64,000 bases of DNA from Enterobacter wuhouensis (GCF_004331265.1 NZ_SJOO01000004.1:434001-498000); one strand, 5' to 3'; counted from the stretch's first letter, positions 45,627 through 58,901 are shown. The notes: generated from the letters alone by a model not told the origin. A program made the numbers and translations.

Positions 45627-45657
45627 AGCCCGGTGGCGCTAGCGCTTACCGGGCCTA
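45627..45657. repeat. REP-like element between ytfE and cycA
   Basis: GCCCGGTGGCGCTAGCGCTTACCGGGC forms a mostly paired hairpin, 4 nt after the ytfE stop, between convergent genes. It shares the CCGGGC and GGCCTAC sequences with the other REP-like copies. Confidence 0.75.
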
Positions 45658-45674
45658 CATACCTTTCGAACGTA

Positions 45675-47084
45675 CTACCGCATGCCCGCCATACGTTTCT
45701 TACCGATAAACAGCCAGCCAAGCCCCAGCGCGATGAACCACAGCGGCGTGACGATCAGCGCCTGACGGGTATCCTCTTCCAGCGTCAGCAGCACCAGTAC
45801 GAAGACGAAGAACGCCATACACACCCAGCACATCAGCTTACCCAGCGGCATCTTGTAGATCGATTTTTCATGCAGGTGTGGACGCTGTTTGCGGTACACC
45901 AGGTACGAGCACAGGATGATGGTCCAGACGAACATGAACAGGATCGCTGACACCGTGGTGATCATGGTGAACGCACCGATCACGCTTGGGTTCACGTAGA
46001 GCATCACCACGCCGCCCAGCAGGCAGATGCAGGAGAAGGTCAGCCCTTTCGCCGGTACCGCGCGCTTAGAGAGCTTCGCGAACGCGCTCGGGGCCACGCC
46101 TTCCTGCGCCAGACCAAACAGCATACGGCTGGTTGAGAACACGCCGCTATTCGCCGAGGAGGCCGCAGAGGTCAGCACCACGAAGTTGATCAGACTCGCG
46201 GCGGCAGGCAGGCCCACCAGCACGAACAGCTCAACGAACGGGCTCTTGGTTGGTACGACAGAGCTCCACGGGGTTACCGACATAATAATGATCAGCGCAA
46301 ACACGTAGAACATGATGATACGCACCGGAATAGAGTTGATTGCGCGCGGCAGGGATTTCTCCGGATCTTTGGTTTCTGCCGCAGTGGTGCCCACCAGCTC
46401 AATACCCACAAACGCAAATACCGCAATCTGGAAGCCCGCAAAGAAGCCGCTGATGCCTTTCGGGAACCAGCCGCCGTCATTCCACAGATGGGTAAACGAC
46501 GCCTGAACGCCGGTTGGCGACTGGAAGTGCGTCAGCACCATCACCAGGCCGACGACAATCAGCCCCACAATCGCCACGATTTTGATCATCGCGAACCAGA
46601 ACTCCATCTCACCGAACATCTTAACGGTGGCGAGGTTCAGGCTCAGCAGCAGGATGATGACCGCCAGCGAAGCCACCCAGTCCGACAGGCCGGGGAACCA
46701 AAACTGTGCATACGCGGTTATGGCGACAACGTCCGCCATACCGGTCACGACCCAGCAGAACCAGTAGGTCCAGCCGGTGAAATAGCCCGCCCAGGGGCCG
46801 AGCAGATCGGAAGCAAAGTCGCTGAAGGATTTGTATTCGAGGTTCGAGAGCAGCAATTCACCCATTGCGCGCATCACGAAGAAGAGCATAAAACCGATGA
46901 TCATATAAACGAAGATGATCGACGGCCCGGCAAGGCTGATGGTTTTGCCCGACCCCATAAACAGCCCGGTACCGATGGCACCCCCGATAGCGATAAGCTG
47001 TATATGACGGTTTGTGAGATTTCGCCGCAGCGACTGTTCAGACGACGCCTCTTCCGCGGCGGCGACTTTGACCTGATCTACCAT
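45675..47084 (-). CDS. cycA: D-serine/D-alanine/glycine:H+ symporter
   Basis: This is a 469-residue amino-acid permease (E. coli 470) of the APC superfamily, with 12 membrane segments starting at about residue 27. The conserved substrate-site region NLTNRHIQLIAIGGAIGTGLFMGSGKTISLAGP is present, as is the consensus amphipathic region FVGIELVGTTAAETKDPEKSLPRAINSIPVRI. It imports glycine, D-alanine, D-serine and D-cycloserine. In E. coli its mRNA is repressed by the sRNA GcvB. Confidence 0.96.
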   Translation of the reverse strand: MVDQVKVAAAEEASSEQSLRRNLTNRHIQLIAIGGAIGTGLFMGSGKTISLAGPSIIFVYMIIGFMLFFVMRAMGELLLSNLEYKSFSDFASDLLGPWAGYFTGWTYWFCWVVTGMADVVAITAYAQFWFPGLSDWVASLAVIILLLSLNLATVKMFGEMEFWFAMIKIVAIVGLIVVGLVMVLTHFQSPTGVQASFTHLWNDGGWFPKGISGFFAGFQIAVFAFVGIELVGTTAAETKDPEKSLPRAINSIPVRIIMFYVFALIIIMSVTPWSSVVPTKSPFVELFVLVGLPAAASLINFVVLTSAASSANSGVFSTSRMLFGLAQEGVAPSAFAKLSKRAVPAKGLTFSCICLLGGVVMLYVNPSVIGAFTMITTVSAILFMFVWTIILCSYLVYRKQRPHLHEKSIYKMPLGKLMCWVCMAFFVFVLVLLTLEEDTRQALIVTPLWFIALGLGWLFIGKKRMAGMR

Positions 47085-47393
47085 GTGATATTTTCCTGTT
47101 TATGCCTGTCTGTGTTGTTAAGGCTCTTCTGGCCTTTAGATACGTCAAAAAATGACGGTACCCCTGTAAGGGCTAATCGATATTAGGTAAGAATCGGCGG
47201 GATGAATACTATGAATTAGATATTATGTTAATAATATGTTGAAAGTGAGTGTCATATCACTCATACAGCGCGAAACAGCTCACAAAAATACACGCAACAG
47301 TTTCGTTTGCAAGATAAAATGTTGATTCCGTCGTAACTATGGGTTTTATCACTATTTTCCTCTCCCCGGGCGGAGAGAGGAAATAAAAGTCGA
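47085..47393. other. cycA upstream region and fklB 3' hairpin
   Basis: This is 309 bp between fklB and cycA on the minus strand. It is AT-rich and holds the cycA promoter and leader, neither of which could be pinned down by eye. At 47354-47386 a TTTCCTCTCC/GGAGAGAGGAAA hairpin just after the fklB stop probably ends that transcript and resembles a shortened copy of the CTCTCC repeat. Confidence 0.5.
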
Positions 47394-48014
47394 TTACAGG
47401 ATTTCCAGCAGCTCGACTTCAAACACCAGGGTGCTGAACGGCGGGATGGACGCGCCAGCGCCGCGTTCACCGTAGGCCAGGTTCTGAGGAATGGTCAGTT
47501 CCCACTTGGAACCGACCGGCATCAGGGTCAGCGCTTCGATCCAGCCTGCGATCACGCCGTTAACCGGGAATTCAGCCGGTTCGCCGCGCGCAACGGAGCT
47601 GTCGAACACGGTGCCGTCGATCAGCTTACCGGTGTAGTGCACGCGAACGTGGTCGGTACGCGCCGGGATTGCGCCGTCGCCCTGGTTGATCACGCGGAAC
47701 TGCAGGCCGGATTCGGTGCTGTTCACGCCTTCGCGCTCGCGGTTCTCTTCGAGATATTTCACGCCTTCTGCTGCCATCTCTTCGAAGCGCGCGCGACGCA
47801 CGGCGTCAGCACGTTCGTGGATTTCGCGCAGCGCACGGTGCACAACGTCTACCGGTACGGCCGGATGATTGCCTTCCAGCGCGTCAGCGATACCCGCCAC
47901 CAGCGCTTCCGGTAACAGACCTTCCAGGCCGGATTCGCTCAGCTGCTGTCCTACCTGCAAGCCGATGCCGTAGCTTGCCTGCGCTTCGATAGTGTCAAAA
48001 GTCGGGGTGGTCAT
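47394..48014 (-). CDS. fklB: FKBP-type peptidyl-prolyl isomerase FklB (FKBP22)
   Basis: This is a 206-residue protein, the same length as in E. coli. The start [25 protein letters not shown] at 48014 is preferred over upstream starts by homology. The N-terminal helical dimerisation region (to about residue 90) is followed by the FKBP domain ([36 protein letters not shown] ... [27 protein letters not shown]) with its active-site aromatics. It is cytoplasmic. Confidence 0.96.
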   Translation of the reverse strand: MTTPTFDTIEAQASYGIGLQVGQQLSESGLEGLLPEALVAGIADALEGNHPAVPVDVVHRALREIHERADAVRRARFEEMAAEGVKYLEENREREGVNSTESGLQFRVINQGDGAIPARTDHVRVHYTGKLIDGTVFDSSVARGEPAEFPVNGVIAGWIEALTLMPVGSKWELTIPQNLAYGERGAGASIPPFSTLVFEVELLEIL

Positions 48015-48246
48015 GGGTTTTCCTTCCATCACATTTAAAGTAGCGGGCAGCATATCAGCCATGCCCCTATGGGTAAAACTTTGTCTTAAGTTAAGGTGAC
48101 AAACCGCGGCGAAACGGAAACAATAGAGAGAACCAGGATTAATCCCGAACTAATGTCACGGATGTCGGGTTTGCTACGCCGTTCAGGCAGTTAGCGAACT
48201 ATACTTCGAGCACAGGATATAAAAGACGCGGAGCAGGAGGAGAGCC

Positions 48247-48879
48247 ATGCCCGGGCGATTTGAACTGAAACCTACCCTGGCGAAAATCTGGCATGCGCCG
48301 GATAACTTTCGCCTCATGGACCCGCTGCCTCCTCTGCATCGCAGGGGGATTATCATTGGCGCACTGCTGGTGATCGTTGGCTTCCTGCTGCCCTCCGGCG
48401 GTGATGACGTCGACAACGCTCCCGTAACCCGCAATGCACAGCTGGATATCCAGTCGCAAACGCGGCCTCAGCCGGACGCGCAGCCCATGCAGACGCAGCT
48501 GGTGACGCCATCTAACGATCCGGGCCAGGTCGCCCCGGTTGAACCCGAACCCGTTCAGGAAGATCAGCCCCAGGAGCAGGTTCAGGAGCAGCCTCAACAG
48601 CCGACCGGCATCGAGCAGCAGTGGCGCTCATATCGCGTGGAGCCTGGCAAAACGCTGGCGCAACTGTTTCGCGATCACAACCTTCCTGCGACAGACGTCT
48701 ACGCCATGGCGCAGGTTGAAGGCGCAGGCAAACCGCTGAGCAACCTGCAGAATGGTCAGATGGTGCAGATCCGGCAGAACGCCAGCGGCGTGGTGACCGG
48801 GCTGACGATCGATACCGGAAATGGACAGCAGGTGCTGTTTACCCGTCAGACCGACGGCAGTTTTATTCGCGCACGCTAG
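48247..48879 (+). CDS. ytfB: cell-division-associated OapA-domain protein YtfB
   Basis: This is a 210-residue protein (E. coli 212). A cytoplasmic N-terminus (about 34 residues) is followed by one membrane segment (GIIIGALLVIVGFLLPSGG), a Pro/Gln-rich linker (about 60-120), and a C-terminal OapA/LysM-like domain (WRSYRVEPGKTLAQLFRDHNLPATDVYAMAQVEGAGKPLSNLQNGQMVQIRQN) that binds glycans in the periplasm. Overproduction of E. coli YtfB causes filamentation and the protein locates to the septum. Confidence 0.92.
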   Translation: MPGRFELKPTLAKIWHAPDNFRLMDPLPPLHRRGIIIGALLVIVGFLLPSGGDDVDNAPVTRNAQLDIQSQTRPQPDAQPMQTQLVTPSNDPGQVAPVEPEPVQEDQPQEQVQEQPQQPTGIEQQWRSYRVEPGKTLAQLFRDHNLPATDVYAMAQVEGAGKPLSNLQNGQMVQIRQNASGVVTGLTIDTGNGQQVLFTRQTDGSFIRAR

Positions 48880-48881
48880 TT

Positions 48882-48918
48882 CTGTAGGCCGGGTAAGGCG
48901 TAGCCGCCACCCGGCACA
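48882..48918. repeat. REP-like element after ytfB
   Basis: TGTAGGCCGGGTAAGGCGTA...CCGCCACCCGGCACA, one unit 3 nt after the ytfB stop and before the convergent EamA gene. Confidence 0.75.
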
Positions 48919-48924
48919 CTGTTT

Positions 48925-49854
48925 TCAGGCACTCCGCTTATTCACCCACCAGATCCCCGAACAGACCAGCACCAGCGCAATCGCGTATTTGATATCCAGA
49001 ATGTTTTCCCCGAGAAAAATGGCGGACAGGACCGTGCCCGCCACCGGTACAACGAAGTTAAACGGCGCAATCATACTGACGCGGTTTACTTTCAGAAGCA
49101 CGCTCCACAGCGCAAACGCCACGGATGAAAGCAGCGTCAGATACCCCAGCACGGCAACGGCCTTCACGCTGTGCACTTCCAGCGTTCCGCCTGTCGCATA
49201 GCCGCCAACGACCAAAACCAGACCACCGATCGCCAGCTGCCAGCCGGTCATGACCGTGGGGTCAACGGTCTGCGAGATACGTTTTCCATACAGCGTCGCG
49301 GCAGAGAGAATAAAAGCCGCCAGCACCACGAATCCGTCACCGTTCCAGACAAAGTGGAATTCGCTCAACCCGCTGTGGAAGTTCACCAGCATGACCCCGG
49401 CAAAGCCGAGAATACAGCCCAGCGTTTTGTTATAGCTCAGCTTGTCGTTGTGGTAGATAAAGTGCGCCAGCAGCACGCTGAAGAAGGTTCCGGTGGCGTT
49501 CATAATCGACCCATTGACGCCGGTTGTATACGCCAGCCCGATATAAAAGAAGGTGTACTGGATCGACGTTTGCGTCAGCCCCAGGATCGTCAGCTGGCCA
49601 AACTGCGTCGGCGTCAGCCTGGCGATGGGCTTGCGCTGCGCTAAGGCAAACAGCAGCAGTAAAGCACCGGCAAACAGGAAACGGTATCCGGCAAACACAA
49701 CCTTCGACGGAATATCATCGGTCGCTATCTGGAAGAGTTCATAACCGCTTTTAATGGCCGGGTAGGAGCTACCCCAAAGCAGACAGCAGAGCGTGGCGCA
49801 GGCATAGGCCACATTACGACGGGCAAAAACGGGCGTGGGTAGAGGGGTATCCAT
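48925..49854 (-). CDS. EamA/DMT-family transporter
   Basis: This is a 309-residue protein from ATG 49854; an ATG four codons earlier is possible, and both have weak ribosome sites. It has ten membrane segments in two EamA repeats (YACATLCCLLWGSSYPAIKSGYELF onward; second from about residue 165). It takes the place of yjfZ/ytfA in the E. coli order. Substrate unknown. It is a different branch from YtfF. Confidence 0.88.
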   Translation of the reverse strand: MDTPLPTPVFARRNVAYACATLCCLLWGSSYPAIKSGYELFQIATDDIPSKVVFAGYRFLFAGALLLLFALAQRKPIARLTPTQFGQLTILGLTQTSIQYTFFYIGLAYTTGVNGSIMNATGTFFSVLLAHFIYHNDKLSYNKTLGCILGFAGVMLVNFHSGLSEFHFVWNGDGFVVLAAFILSAATLYGKRISQTVDPTVMTGWQLAIGGLVLVVGGYATGGTLEVHSVKAVAVLGYLTLLSSVAFALWSVLLKVNRVSMIAPFNFVVPVAGTVLSAIFLGENILDIKYAIALVLVCSGIWWVNKRSA

Positions 49855-49950
49855 AGCAAATCTCATAAATAAAATTGCGTTTCAATTATTATCAGAGAAT
49901 GCGTCAGGAATAGCTACCATACAAGATCAAAAGCGCCTGTCGGGTCGCTT

Positions 49951-49980
49951 AAAAAGCAAAACGCCGGCACAAGGCCGGCG
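49951..49980 (-). terminator. rplI operon terminator
   Basis: On the minus strand CGCCGGCC-TTG-TGCCGGCG is followed by TTTTGCTTTTT, 24 nt after the rplI stop. Confidence 0.85.
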
Positions 49981-50004
49981 CTTCGACGTGAGCAGAGTAA
50001 AAAA

Positions 50005-50466
<462 letters not shown>

Positions 50467-50495
50467 TTAAAGTCGTATTAATGGACCGTGCCCGA

Positions 50496-51042
<547 letters not shown>

Positions 51043-51048
51043 CAGAAA

Positions 51049-51530
<482 letters not shown>

Positions 51531-51543
51531 AAATTGACGCGTC

Positions 51544-51572
51544 ATAATACTTGCGCCCCCCAGGAAACTCAA
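51544..51572 (-). promoter_or_regulatory. rpsF operon promoter
   Basis: On the minus strand TTGAGT, 17 nt, TATTAT gives a good sigma-70 promoter. It starts just upstream of the paired leader. Confidence 0.7.
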
Positions 51573-51787
51573 GCTGATTGCACAAATAATTCGCACAAAG
51601 CGCGAAGCGGGTCTAAGTGGGTGATTTAAAATTAATCACATCTTGAAGCGCTGTTTTTTTGAACAAGTGCATCAGAAATGGTCATTCATCCCCATCCGAT
51701 AAGCGATTAAACTTTAATCAGAGCACAACCAAAGGCAAAAGGAGAATCATTACCCCTTACACAGAACGCAGTCGTGGAGCGCATATC

Positions 51788-52063
51788 ATGAAAAGAATCG
51801 CATTTGCCGTAATGGCAGCGCTATTGCTCAGCGCAAACGCAATGGCCGCCATCAAGATAGATGGCCGACAGGCCAGAAACATGGATGATGTGCAAAGCTT
51901 AGGCGTAATCTACATTAATCATAATTTCGCCACCGAAAGTGAAGCAGATCAGGCACTGAATGAAGAAACCGACGCGCAGGGCGCAACGTATTACCACGTG
52001 ATGTTAACCCGTGAGCCCGGCAGCAACGGCAATATGCACGCCAGTGCAGATATTTACCGATAA
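51788..52063 (+). CDS. yjfY: YhcN-family (DUF1471) periplasmic protein YjfY
   Basis: This is a 91-residue protein, the same length as in E. coli. The start MKRIAFAVMAALLLSANAMA at 51788 is a signal peptide; the longer frame to 51659 is not supported. The mature part AIKIDGRQARNMDDVQSLGVIYINHNFATESEADQALNEETDAQGATYYHV is the DUF1471 fold shared with BsmA and YjfN in this window. The 215 bp before it and the rpsF promoter hold no other recognisable gene. Confidence 0.92.
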   Translation: MKRIAFAVMAALLLSANAMAAIKIDGRQARNMDDVQSLGVIYINHNFATESEADQALNEETDAQGATYYHVMLTREPGSNGNMHASADIYR

Positions 52064-52118
52064 CGCTTTAACGCTAGCACCAGGAAAGCCAACAAAGAGA
52101 ACATAGCCATACTTTGAC

Positions 52119-52146
52119 TTGCCCCCTGCCCGGGGGCTTTTTTTGT
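52119..52146 (+). terminator. yjfY terminator
   Basis: GCCCCC-TGCC-CGGGGGC followed by TTTTTTTT. It may also act weakly on the converging ula transcript. Confidence 0.85.
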
Positions 52147-52201
52147 GAATGGCTCCGGAATACCACCGGTTACAACTGTTTCGGTATCCCAGAGCACTTA
52201 T

Positions 52202-52888
52202 TTACTTCTGCCCGTAGTAGGCATTGGGACCATGCTTGCGCATGAAATGCTTGTTCATCAGGTAGTCATCAATACCCGAAAGCTGCGGATTAATGCCGCG
52301 AGCAATCCACGCCATTTTTGCCACCTCTTCCATCACCACCGCATTATGCACGGCATCGTGCGCGTCTTTCCCCCAGGCGAATGGGCCATGCTGATACACC
52401 ACAATCCCTGGCGTATGCAGCGGCTCACTCTCACCCAGCGTGTCGATGATCACCTTCCCGGTATTGAGTTCGTACTCCCCTTCTACCTCAGCCTGCGTTA
52501 ACGCCCGCGTGCAGGGAATGTCGCCAAAGAAGTAGTCCGCGTGGGTCGTGCCCAGCGCCGGGATGGGCAGCCCCGCCTGCGCCCAGGCCGTCGCGTGCGT
52601 GGAGTGGGTATGCACCACGCCGCCAAGGGACGGATAACGCCGGTACAGCGCCAGATGGGTTGCGGTATCTGATGAAGGCCGCCATTTGCCTTCAACGACA
52701 TGCCCTTCGAGATCCACCACCACCATATCTTCAGCTTTCATGGTGTCATACGCCACACCGCTCGGCTTGATCACGACCAGCCCCTGCTCGCGATCGATAG
52801 CGCTCACGTTGCCCCAGGTGAACGTCACCAGGCCATAGCGCGGCAGATCCATGTTGGCCTCAAAGACCTGCTGTTTAAGCTTAAGCAT
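52202..52888 (-). CDS. ulaF: L-ribulose-5-phosphate 4-epimerase UlaF
   Basis: This is a 228-residue class II aldolase-family epimerase, the same length as in E. coli. Zinc ligands are in [13 protein letters not shown] (near residues 95-97) and the histidine of YQHGPFAWG (near 171). [15 protein letters not shown] is also typical. It converts L-ribulose 5-phosphate to D-xylulose 5-phosphate in the last step of anaerobic ascorbate use. It overlaps ulaE by 8 nt. Confidence 0.96.
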   Translation of the reverse strand: MLKLKQQVFEANMDLPRYGLVTFTWGNVSAIDREQGLVVIKPSGVAYDTMKAEDMVVVDLEGHVVEGKWRPSSDTATHLALYRRYPSLGGVVHTHSTHATAWAQAGLPIPALGTTHADYFFGDIPCTRALTQAEVEGEYELNTGKVIIDTLGESEPLHTPGIVVYQHGPFAWGKDAHDAVHNAVVMEEVAKMAWIARGINPQLSGIDDYLMNKHFMRKHGPNAYYGQK

Positions 52889-53741
52889 GTTCAGCCTCCA
52901 GCAACCCCGCGCGCGTCATGCGTTCGCGCACCCAATCACGCGCTTTTGCCACTTCCGCAGCCGGATCGGCTGACGTTTCGCTCCACATCTCAATCAGGTA
53001 AGGCCCGCAATACCCCGTCTGTTTAAGCGTTTCGAAGCACCGTTCGAAATCCACCACCCCGGTGCCGAACGGTACGTTTTTAAACACGCCTGGACGGGTA
53101 TCTTTGACGTGCACCGCCACGATATGCCCAATCCCCGCCTGCAGCTCCATCTGTACATCGTTATCCCATGCCGACAGGTTGCCGATATCGGGATAAAGCT
53201 GGAACCACGGGTTATTGAGATAGTGCGCGTAGCCCAGCGCCTTGCTGATGGAGTTCATCAGCGGGTAGTCCATGATCTCCATCGCCAGCGTCACCTGCGC
53301 GCGGCTTGCCATCTCAACGCTCTCTTTCAGGCCGTCACGGAAACGACGGCGCGTTTCATCGTTGGCTTCCTGATAGTAAACGTCATACCCGGCAAGCTGG
53401 ATCACGCGGATACCGACATCCTGCGCAAAGCGAATGGCTTTACGCATGATCTCCAGCCCCTGCGCACGCACGGCATCATCTTCGCTGCCGAGCGGAAAAC
53501 GGCGGTGAGCGCTCAGGCACATGGACGGCACGCGCACGCCCGTTTCGGCAACGGCGCTCACCAGCGCCAGACGCTGCTCGCGGCTCCAGTCGAGGCGAGA
53601 GAGGCGCTCGTCCGTTTCATCCACGGACATTTCGACAAAATCGAAGCCCAGCTGTTTTGCCAGCCGTAACCGCTCCAGCCAGCACTCCCCCGCAGGGAGT
53701 GCCTTTTCATAGATGCCAAGCGGGACCTGTTTAGACAACAT
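52881..53741 (-). CDS. ulaE: L-xylulose/L-ribulose-5-phosphate 3-epimerase UlaE
   Basis: This is a 286-residue TIM-barrel epimerase (E. coli 284), [47 protein letters not shown]. The metal-site acidic residues are on strands ending with [20 protein letters not shown] and IEMWSE. It turns L-xylulose 5-phosphate into L-ribulose 5-phosphate. Confidence 0.96.
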   Translation of the reverse strand: MLSKQVPLGIYEKALPAGECWLERLRLAKQLGFDFVEMSVDETDERLSRLDWSREQRLALVSAVAETGVRVPSMCLSAHRRFPLGSEDDAVRAQGLEIMRKAIRFAQDVGIRVIQLAGYDVYYQEANDETRRRFRDGLKESVEMASRAQVTLAMEIMDYPLMNSISKALGYAHYLNNPWFQLYPDIGNLSAWDNDVQMELQAGIGHIVAVHVKDTRPGVFKNVPFGTGVVDFERCFETLKQTGYCGPYLIEMWSETSADPAAEVAKARDWVRERMTRAGLLEAEHA

Positions 53742-53750
53742 ACCCGCTCC

Positions 53751-54401
53751 TTAGCCCCAAAGCTGAGCGATTGAGCGTTTGAACTGACGCGCGGCTTCCA
53801 CCGGAGACGCGGCATCGCGAATGCTGCGACCGGCAATAAAGACGTGAATTGGAATGCCCTGGAACAGCGGCAGATCTTCCAGCGCCAGGCCGCCGGTGAC
53901 GGTGACTTTAAAGCCCATATCCGCCAGACGTTTGATAGCGCTGATATCCGCTTCACCCCACGCCACGCCAGCGGCCTGCGCATCACGGCTGCGGTGGTAC
54001 ACCACCTGCTGAATGCCCGCATCGCGCCACTCCTGCGCCTGCTCCCAGGTCCAGAAGCCGGTCAGTTCAATCTGCACGTCGCCGTTAAACTCTTTTGCCA
54101 CGTCCAGCGCACCTTTGGCGGTGTTGATATCCGCACAGCAGATCACGGTGACCCAGTCAGCGTTCGCTTCAAAGCACATGCGGGAAAGGATTTTGCCTGC
54201 GTCGGCGATCTTCGCATCTGCCAGCACGATTTTATGCGGATAGAGCGCCTTCAGGTCGCGAACGGCGCGAACGCCCTCGCCTACGCACAAAATGGTGCCT
54301 ACTTCGATAATGTCGACTTCTTCCGCAATCAGGCGGGTGGTTTCGTAAGCGTGGGACAGCGTCTGGTTATCCAGCGCAACTTGCAACATTGGTAATGACA
54401 T
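53751..54401 (-). CDS. ulaD: 3-keto-L-gulonate-6-phosphate decarboxylase UlaD
   Basis: This is a 216-residue enzyme of the OMP-decarboxylase suprafamily. The ATG at 54401 ([24 protein letters not shown]) has GAGG upstream and matches the E. coli length; a start two codons earlier is less likely. The catalytic DxKxxD motif is [10 protein letters not shown] (near residue 63). It decarboxylates 3-keto-L-gulonate 6-phosphate to L-xylulose 5-phosphate. Confidence 0.96.
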   Translation of the reverse strand: MSLPMLQVALDNQTLSHAYETTRLIAEEVDIIEVGTILCVGEGVRAVRDLKALYPHKIVLADAKIADAGKILSRMCFEANADWVTVICCADINTAKGALDVAKEFNGDVQIELTGFWTWEQAQEWRDAGIQQVVYHRSRDAQAAGVAWGEADISAIKRLADMGFKVTVTGGLALEDLPLFQGIPIHVFIAGRSIRDAASPVEAARQFKRSIAQLWG

Positions 54402-54413
54402 GTTCAATTCCTC

Positions 54414-54881
54414 TTAGACTGCCGCCGCAGTGGCGTGATCGATTAAATCCAGCACGTCCTGCTCGGTACGGCAGGCGCGTAAACGGTCGAAATTGGCTTC
54501 ATCATCAAACAGATTGACGATCTGCATGATGCCCACCTCCTGATGCGTGTTGGCATCCACGGCGGCCATGGTGATCAGGATATCGACCGGGTCGTTATCT
54601 TCGTGGTTAAACACCAGCGGCGTTTTCAGCGTCACCAGCGCGAAGCCGGTTTTTTTGACGCCCTCTTCCGGCCGGCCATGCGGCATTGCCAGGCCTGGCG
54701 CAATGACAAAGTAAGGGCCGTGCTGCGCTACGCCATCGAGGATGGCCTGGTAATAACGCGGCTCAACAACGTCAGCCTTAACAAGCAGATCCACGCTCAG
54801 CTTTACCGCTTCCTGCCAGGTGCTGGCCTCAGCCTGTAAAAGGATGGAATTATTCTCCGCCAGCGAATCACGTAGTTTCAT
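54414..54881 (-). CDS. ulaC: ascorbate-specific PTS enzyme IIA UlaC
   Basis: This is a 155-residue IIA protein of the mannitol/fructose class. The phosphorylated histidine is in [17 protein letters not shown] (near residue 68). It receives phosphate from HPr and passes it to UlaB. Confidence 0.96.
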   Translation of the reverse strand: MKLRDSLAENNSILLQAEASTWQEAVKLSVDLLVKADVVEPRYYQAILDGVAQHGPYFVIAPGLAMPHGRPEEGVKKTGFALVTLKTPLVFNHEDNDPVDILITMAAVDANTHQEVGIMQIVNLFDDEANFDRLRACRTEQDVLDLIDHATAAAV

Positions 54882-54890
54882 GTTTCGTCC

Positions 54891-55196
54891 TTACTTCACG
54901 TCTTGTGGGAAGTGCTCTTTGATCACTTCCAGCAGTTTTGGTCCGAAATCCGCAGGCGACAGCATGTTGCGCACGCCCACCACATATTTGTTGCCCGTCA
55001 CGGTGATTTCACCGGCGATGTGGGTAGAGGCGATGATGATGTCCGCGCCGTTCAGTTCACTTTTGTATTCACCCACCGCGCAGCTGTTCACCGTGTGGTC
55101 GATGTTTGACTGGGTTAAAAACTGGTCCACTTTCATCTTCATGATCATGGAGCTGCCTTGCCCATTGCCACACACAGCCAGGATACGTACGGTCAT
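54891..55196 (-). CDS. ulaB: ascorbate-specific PTS enzyme IIB UlaB
   Basis: This is a 101-residue IIB protein. The phosphocysteine is Cys9 in [15 protein letters not shown], directly after the first strand. It transfers phosphate to ascorbate during entry through UlaA. Confidence 0.97.
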   Translation of the reverse strand: MTVRILAVCGNGQGSSMIMKMKVDQFLTQSNIDHTVNSCAVGEYKSELNGADIIIASTHIAGEITVTGNKYVVGVRNMLSPADFGPKLLEVIKEHFPQDVK

Positions 55197-55208
55197 AATC
55201 GAAACTCC

Positions 55209-56669
<1,461 letters not shown>

Positions 56670-56676
56670 CTAGTAA

Positions 56677-56717
56677 TCACAAATAATCACCACAAGATTG
56701 CATTTGATTATTTGTGA
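56677..56717. promoter_or_regulatory. UlaR operator pair, ulaA side
   Basis: TCACAAATAATCA (56677-56689) and its exact reverse complement TGATTATTTGTGA (56705-56717) form perfect 13-bp arms, 28 bp apart centre to centre. They lie 68-108 bp before the ulaA start. Confidence 0.75.
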
Positions 56718-56915
56718 CGTATCACGCAAATTATTTCCACGAAGTTAATAATGATTTTCACTACCGATTCAGATAAATAAATTAGTGCTTATAATTCATA
56801 AAGTTGATACTTAATAATGGTTATATTAACAACATAAAAACGGATTTTCCGTGATAGCGCGTAGATAAAATTCCGCAATTTACCCGTTGCAAAGCAATTC
56901 AAAGAGTGCCAGAGT

Positions 56916-56952
56916 TAATCACAACAAATCACTATATGATTACTTTTGATTA
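56916..56952. promoter_or_regulatory. UlaR operator pair, ulaG side
   Basis: TAATCACAACAAATCA (56916-56931) and TGATTACTTTTGATTA (56937-56952) form an imperfect inverted repeat with the same TAATCA/AATCA core as the ulaA-side operators, 18 bp before ulaG. The intervening DNA (56718-56915) is AT-rich and may carry the IHF-bent loop seen in E. coli. Confidence 0.65.
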
Positions 56953-56969
56953 AACCCAGGAGTCAAACG

Positions 56970-58034
56970 ATGAGTAAAGTAAACACCATCACCCGTGAAT
57001 CATGGATTCTGAGCACCTTCCCGGAATGGGGCAGCTGGCTGAACGAAGAAATTGAGCAGGAACAGGTTGCTCCTGGCACGTTTGCAATGTGGTGGCTGGG
57101 CTGCACCGGTATCTGGCTGAAATCAGAAGGCGGTGCGAATATTTGTGTCGATTTTTGGTGCGGTACCGGCAAACAGAGCCACGGCAACCCGCTGATGAAA
57201 AAAGGCCACCAGATGCAGCGTATGGCAGGTGTGGAAAAGCTCCAGCCAAACCTGCGTACCACGCCGTTTGTCCTCGATCCTTTTGCCATTCGTCAGATCG
57301 ACGCCGTGCTCTCTACCCACGATCACAACGATCATATTGATGTGAACGTCGCTGCCGCGGTCATGCAAAACTGCGCTGACGACGTTCCGTTCATTGGGCC
57401 GCAAACCTGCGTGGATTTGTGGATCGGCTGGGGTGTGCCAAAAGAGCGTTGCATCGTGATGAAACCGGGCGACGTGGTGAAAATCAAAGACGTGGAAATT
57501 CACGCCCTGGATGCCTTTGACCGTACTGCACTGATTACTCTGCCAGCCGATCAGAAAGCGGCAGGCGTGCTGCCAGATGGTATGGACGAGCGTGCGGTGA
57601 ACTACCTGTTCAAGACGCCTGGCGGCTCCCTGTATCACAGCGGCGACTCCCACTACTCTAACTACTACGCGAAACACGGTAACGAACATCAGATCGACGT
57701 GGCGCTCGGCTCTTACGGTGAAAACCCGCGCGGCATCACCGACAAAATGACCAGCGCCGATATGCTGCGCATGGCGGAAGCGCTGAATACCAAAGTGGTG
57801 ATCCCGTTCCACCACGATATTTGGTCAAACTTCCAGGCCGATCCGCAGGAAATCCGCGTCCTGTGGGAAATGAAAAAAGACCGTCTCAAGTATGGCTTTA
57901 AGCCGTTCATCTGGCAGGTGGGCGGCAAGTTCACCTGGCCACTGGACAAAGACAATCTCGAGTACCACTACCCTCGCGGTTTCGATGATTGCTTCACCAT
58001 TGAGCCTGACCTGCCGTTCAAGTCCTTCCTCTGA
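56970..58034 (+). CDS. ulaG: L-ascorbate-6-phosphate lactonase UlaG
   Basis: This is a 354-residue metallo-beta-lactamase fold enzyme, the same length as in E. coli. The ATG at 56970 has CAGGAG upstream; an earlier in-frame start lies within the operator. The metal-binding motif is [14 protein letters not shown] (near residue 112), with later ligands in [12 protein letters not shown] and IPFHHDIW. It opens the lactone of L-ascorbate 6-phosphate in the cytoplasm. Confidence 0.97.
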   Translation: MSKVNTITRESWILSTFPEWGSWLNEEIEQEQVAPGTFAMWWLGCTGIWLKSEGGANICVDFWCGTGKQSHGNPLMKKGHQMQRMAGVEKLQPNLRTTPFVLDPFAIRQIDAVLSTHDHNDHIDVNVAAAVMQNCADDVPFIGPQTCVDLWIGWGVPKERCIVMKPGDVVKIKDVEIHALDAFDRTALITLPADQKAAGVLPDGMDERAVNYLFKTPGGSLYHSGDSHYSNYYAKHGNEHQIDVALGSYGENPRGITDKMTSADMLRMAEALNTKVVIPFHHDIWSNFQADPQEIRVLWEMKKDRLKYGFKPFIWQVGGKFTWPLDKDNLEYHYPRGFDDCFTIEPDLPFKSFL

Positions 58035-58044
58035 TTGTGAAGCC

Positions 58045-58074
58045 AAATCGCCAGACCGTTGTGTCTGGCGATTT
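58045..58074 (+). terminator. ulaG terminator
   Basis: AAATCGCCAGAC-6 nt-GTCTGGCGATTT, 11 nt after the stop, followed by a T-rich stretch. Confidence 0.8.
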
Positions 58075-58145
58075 CACATTTCTTTTAGTAATTTCATGCT
58101 ATTTCAAATATCATCTTTTCAAATCAATTCTTATCGGAATAGCTC

Positions 58146-58901
58146 ATGACGGAAGCGCAACGGCATCAAATTTTACTGGAACTCCTGGCGCAAACAGGGT
58201 TTGTCACCGTCGAGAAAGTAATGGATCGTTTAGGCATTTCCCCGGCGACGGCACGACGAGATATCAACAAGCTGGATGAAAGCGGCAAGCTGAAAAAAGT
58301 CCGCAACGGTGCGGAAGCCATCAGCCAGCAGCGCCCCCGCTGGACGCCGATGAACATCCATCAGGCGCAGAACCACGATGAAAAAGTGCGAATTGCCAGA
58401 GCCGCGTCGCAGCTGGTAAAACCCGGTGAGAGCGTGGTGATCAACTGCGGCTCCACGGCGTTTCTGCTGGGCCAGGAGATGTGTGGGAAGCCAGTGCAAA
58501 TTATTACTAACTATTTGCCACTTGCTAACTATCTCATCGACCAGGAGCATGAAAGCGTGGTGATTATGGGCGGTCAATATAATAAGAGCCAGGCCATCAC
58601 GTTAAGCCCCCAGGACAGTGAAAATAGCCTCTATGCCGGACACTGGATGTTCACCAGCGGTAAGGGTCTCACCGCTGATGGGCTGTATAAAACTGATATG
58701 CTGACCGCCATGGCAGAACAGAACATGCTTAACGTGGTGGGCAAGCTGGTGGTGCTGGTCGATAGCAGCAAAGTAGGCGAGCGCGCGGGCATGCTGTTCA
58801 GCCGCGCAGAACTGATCAGCATGGTTATCACGGGGAAAAATGCCAACCCGGAGATCCTCCAGAAGCTGGAAGATCAGGGCGTCAACGTGCTCCGTGTTTA
58901 A
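58146..58901 (+). CDS. ulaR: DeoR-family ascorbate repressor UlaR
   Basis: This is a 251-residue protein, the same length as in E. coli. The N-terminal DeoR helix-turn-helix is [48 protein letters not shown]. The sensor domain ([39 protein letters not shown]) binds L-ascorbate 6-phosphate, which lifts repression. It represses ulaG and ulaABCDEF through the operators in the divergent region. Confidence 0.96.
   Translation: MTEAQRHQILLELLAQTGFVTVEKVMDRLGISPATARRDINKLDESGKLKKVRNGAEAISQQRPRWTPMNIHQAQNHDEKVRIARAASQLVKPGESVVINCGSTAFLLGQEMCGKPVQIITNYLPLANYLIDQEHESVVIMGGQYNKSQAITLSPQDSENSLYAGHWMFTSGKGLTADGLYKTDMLTAMAEQNMLNVVGKLVVLVDSSKVGERAGMLFSRAELISMVITGKNANPEILQKLEDQGVNVLRV

Noticed and set aside
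56711..56724. GTGACGTATCAC as a CRP site before ulaA
   Set aside because: The half-sites GTGA and TCAC are separated by 4 nt, not the 6 nt CRP needs. The left part is better explained as an arm of the UlaR operator.
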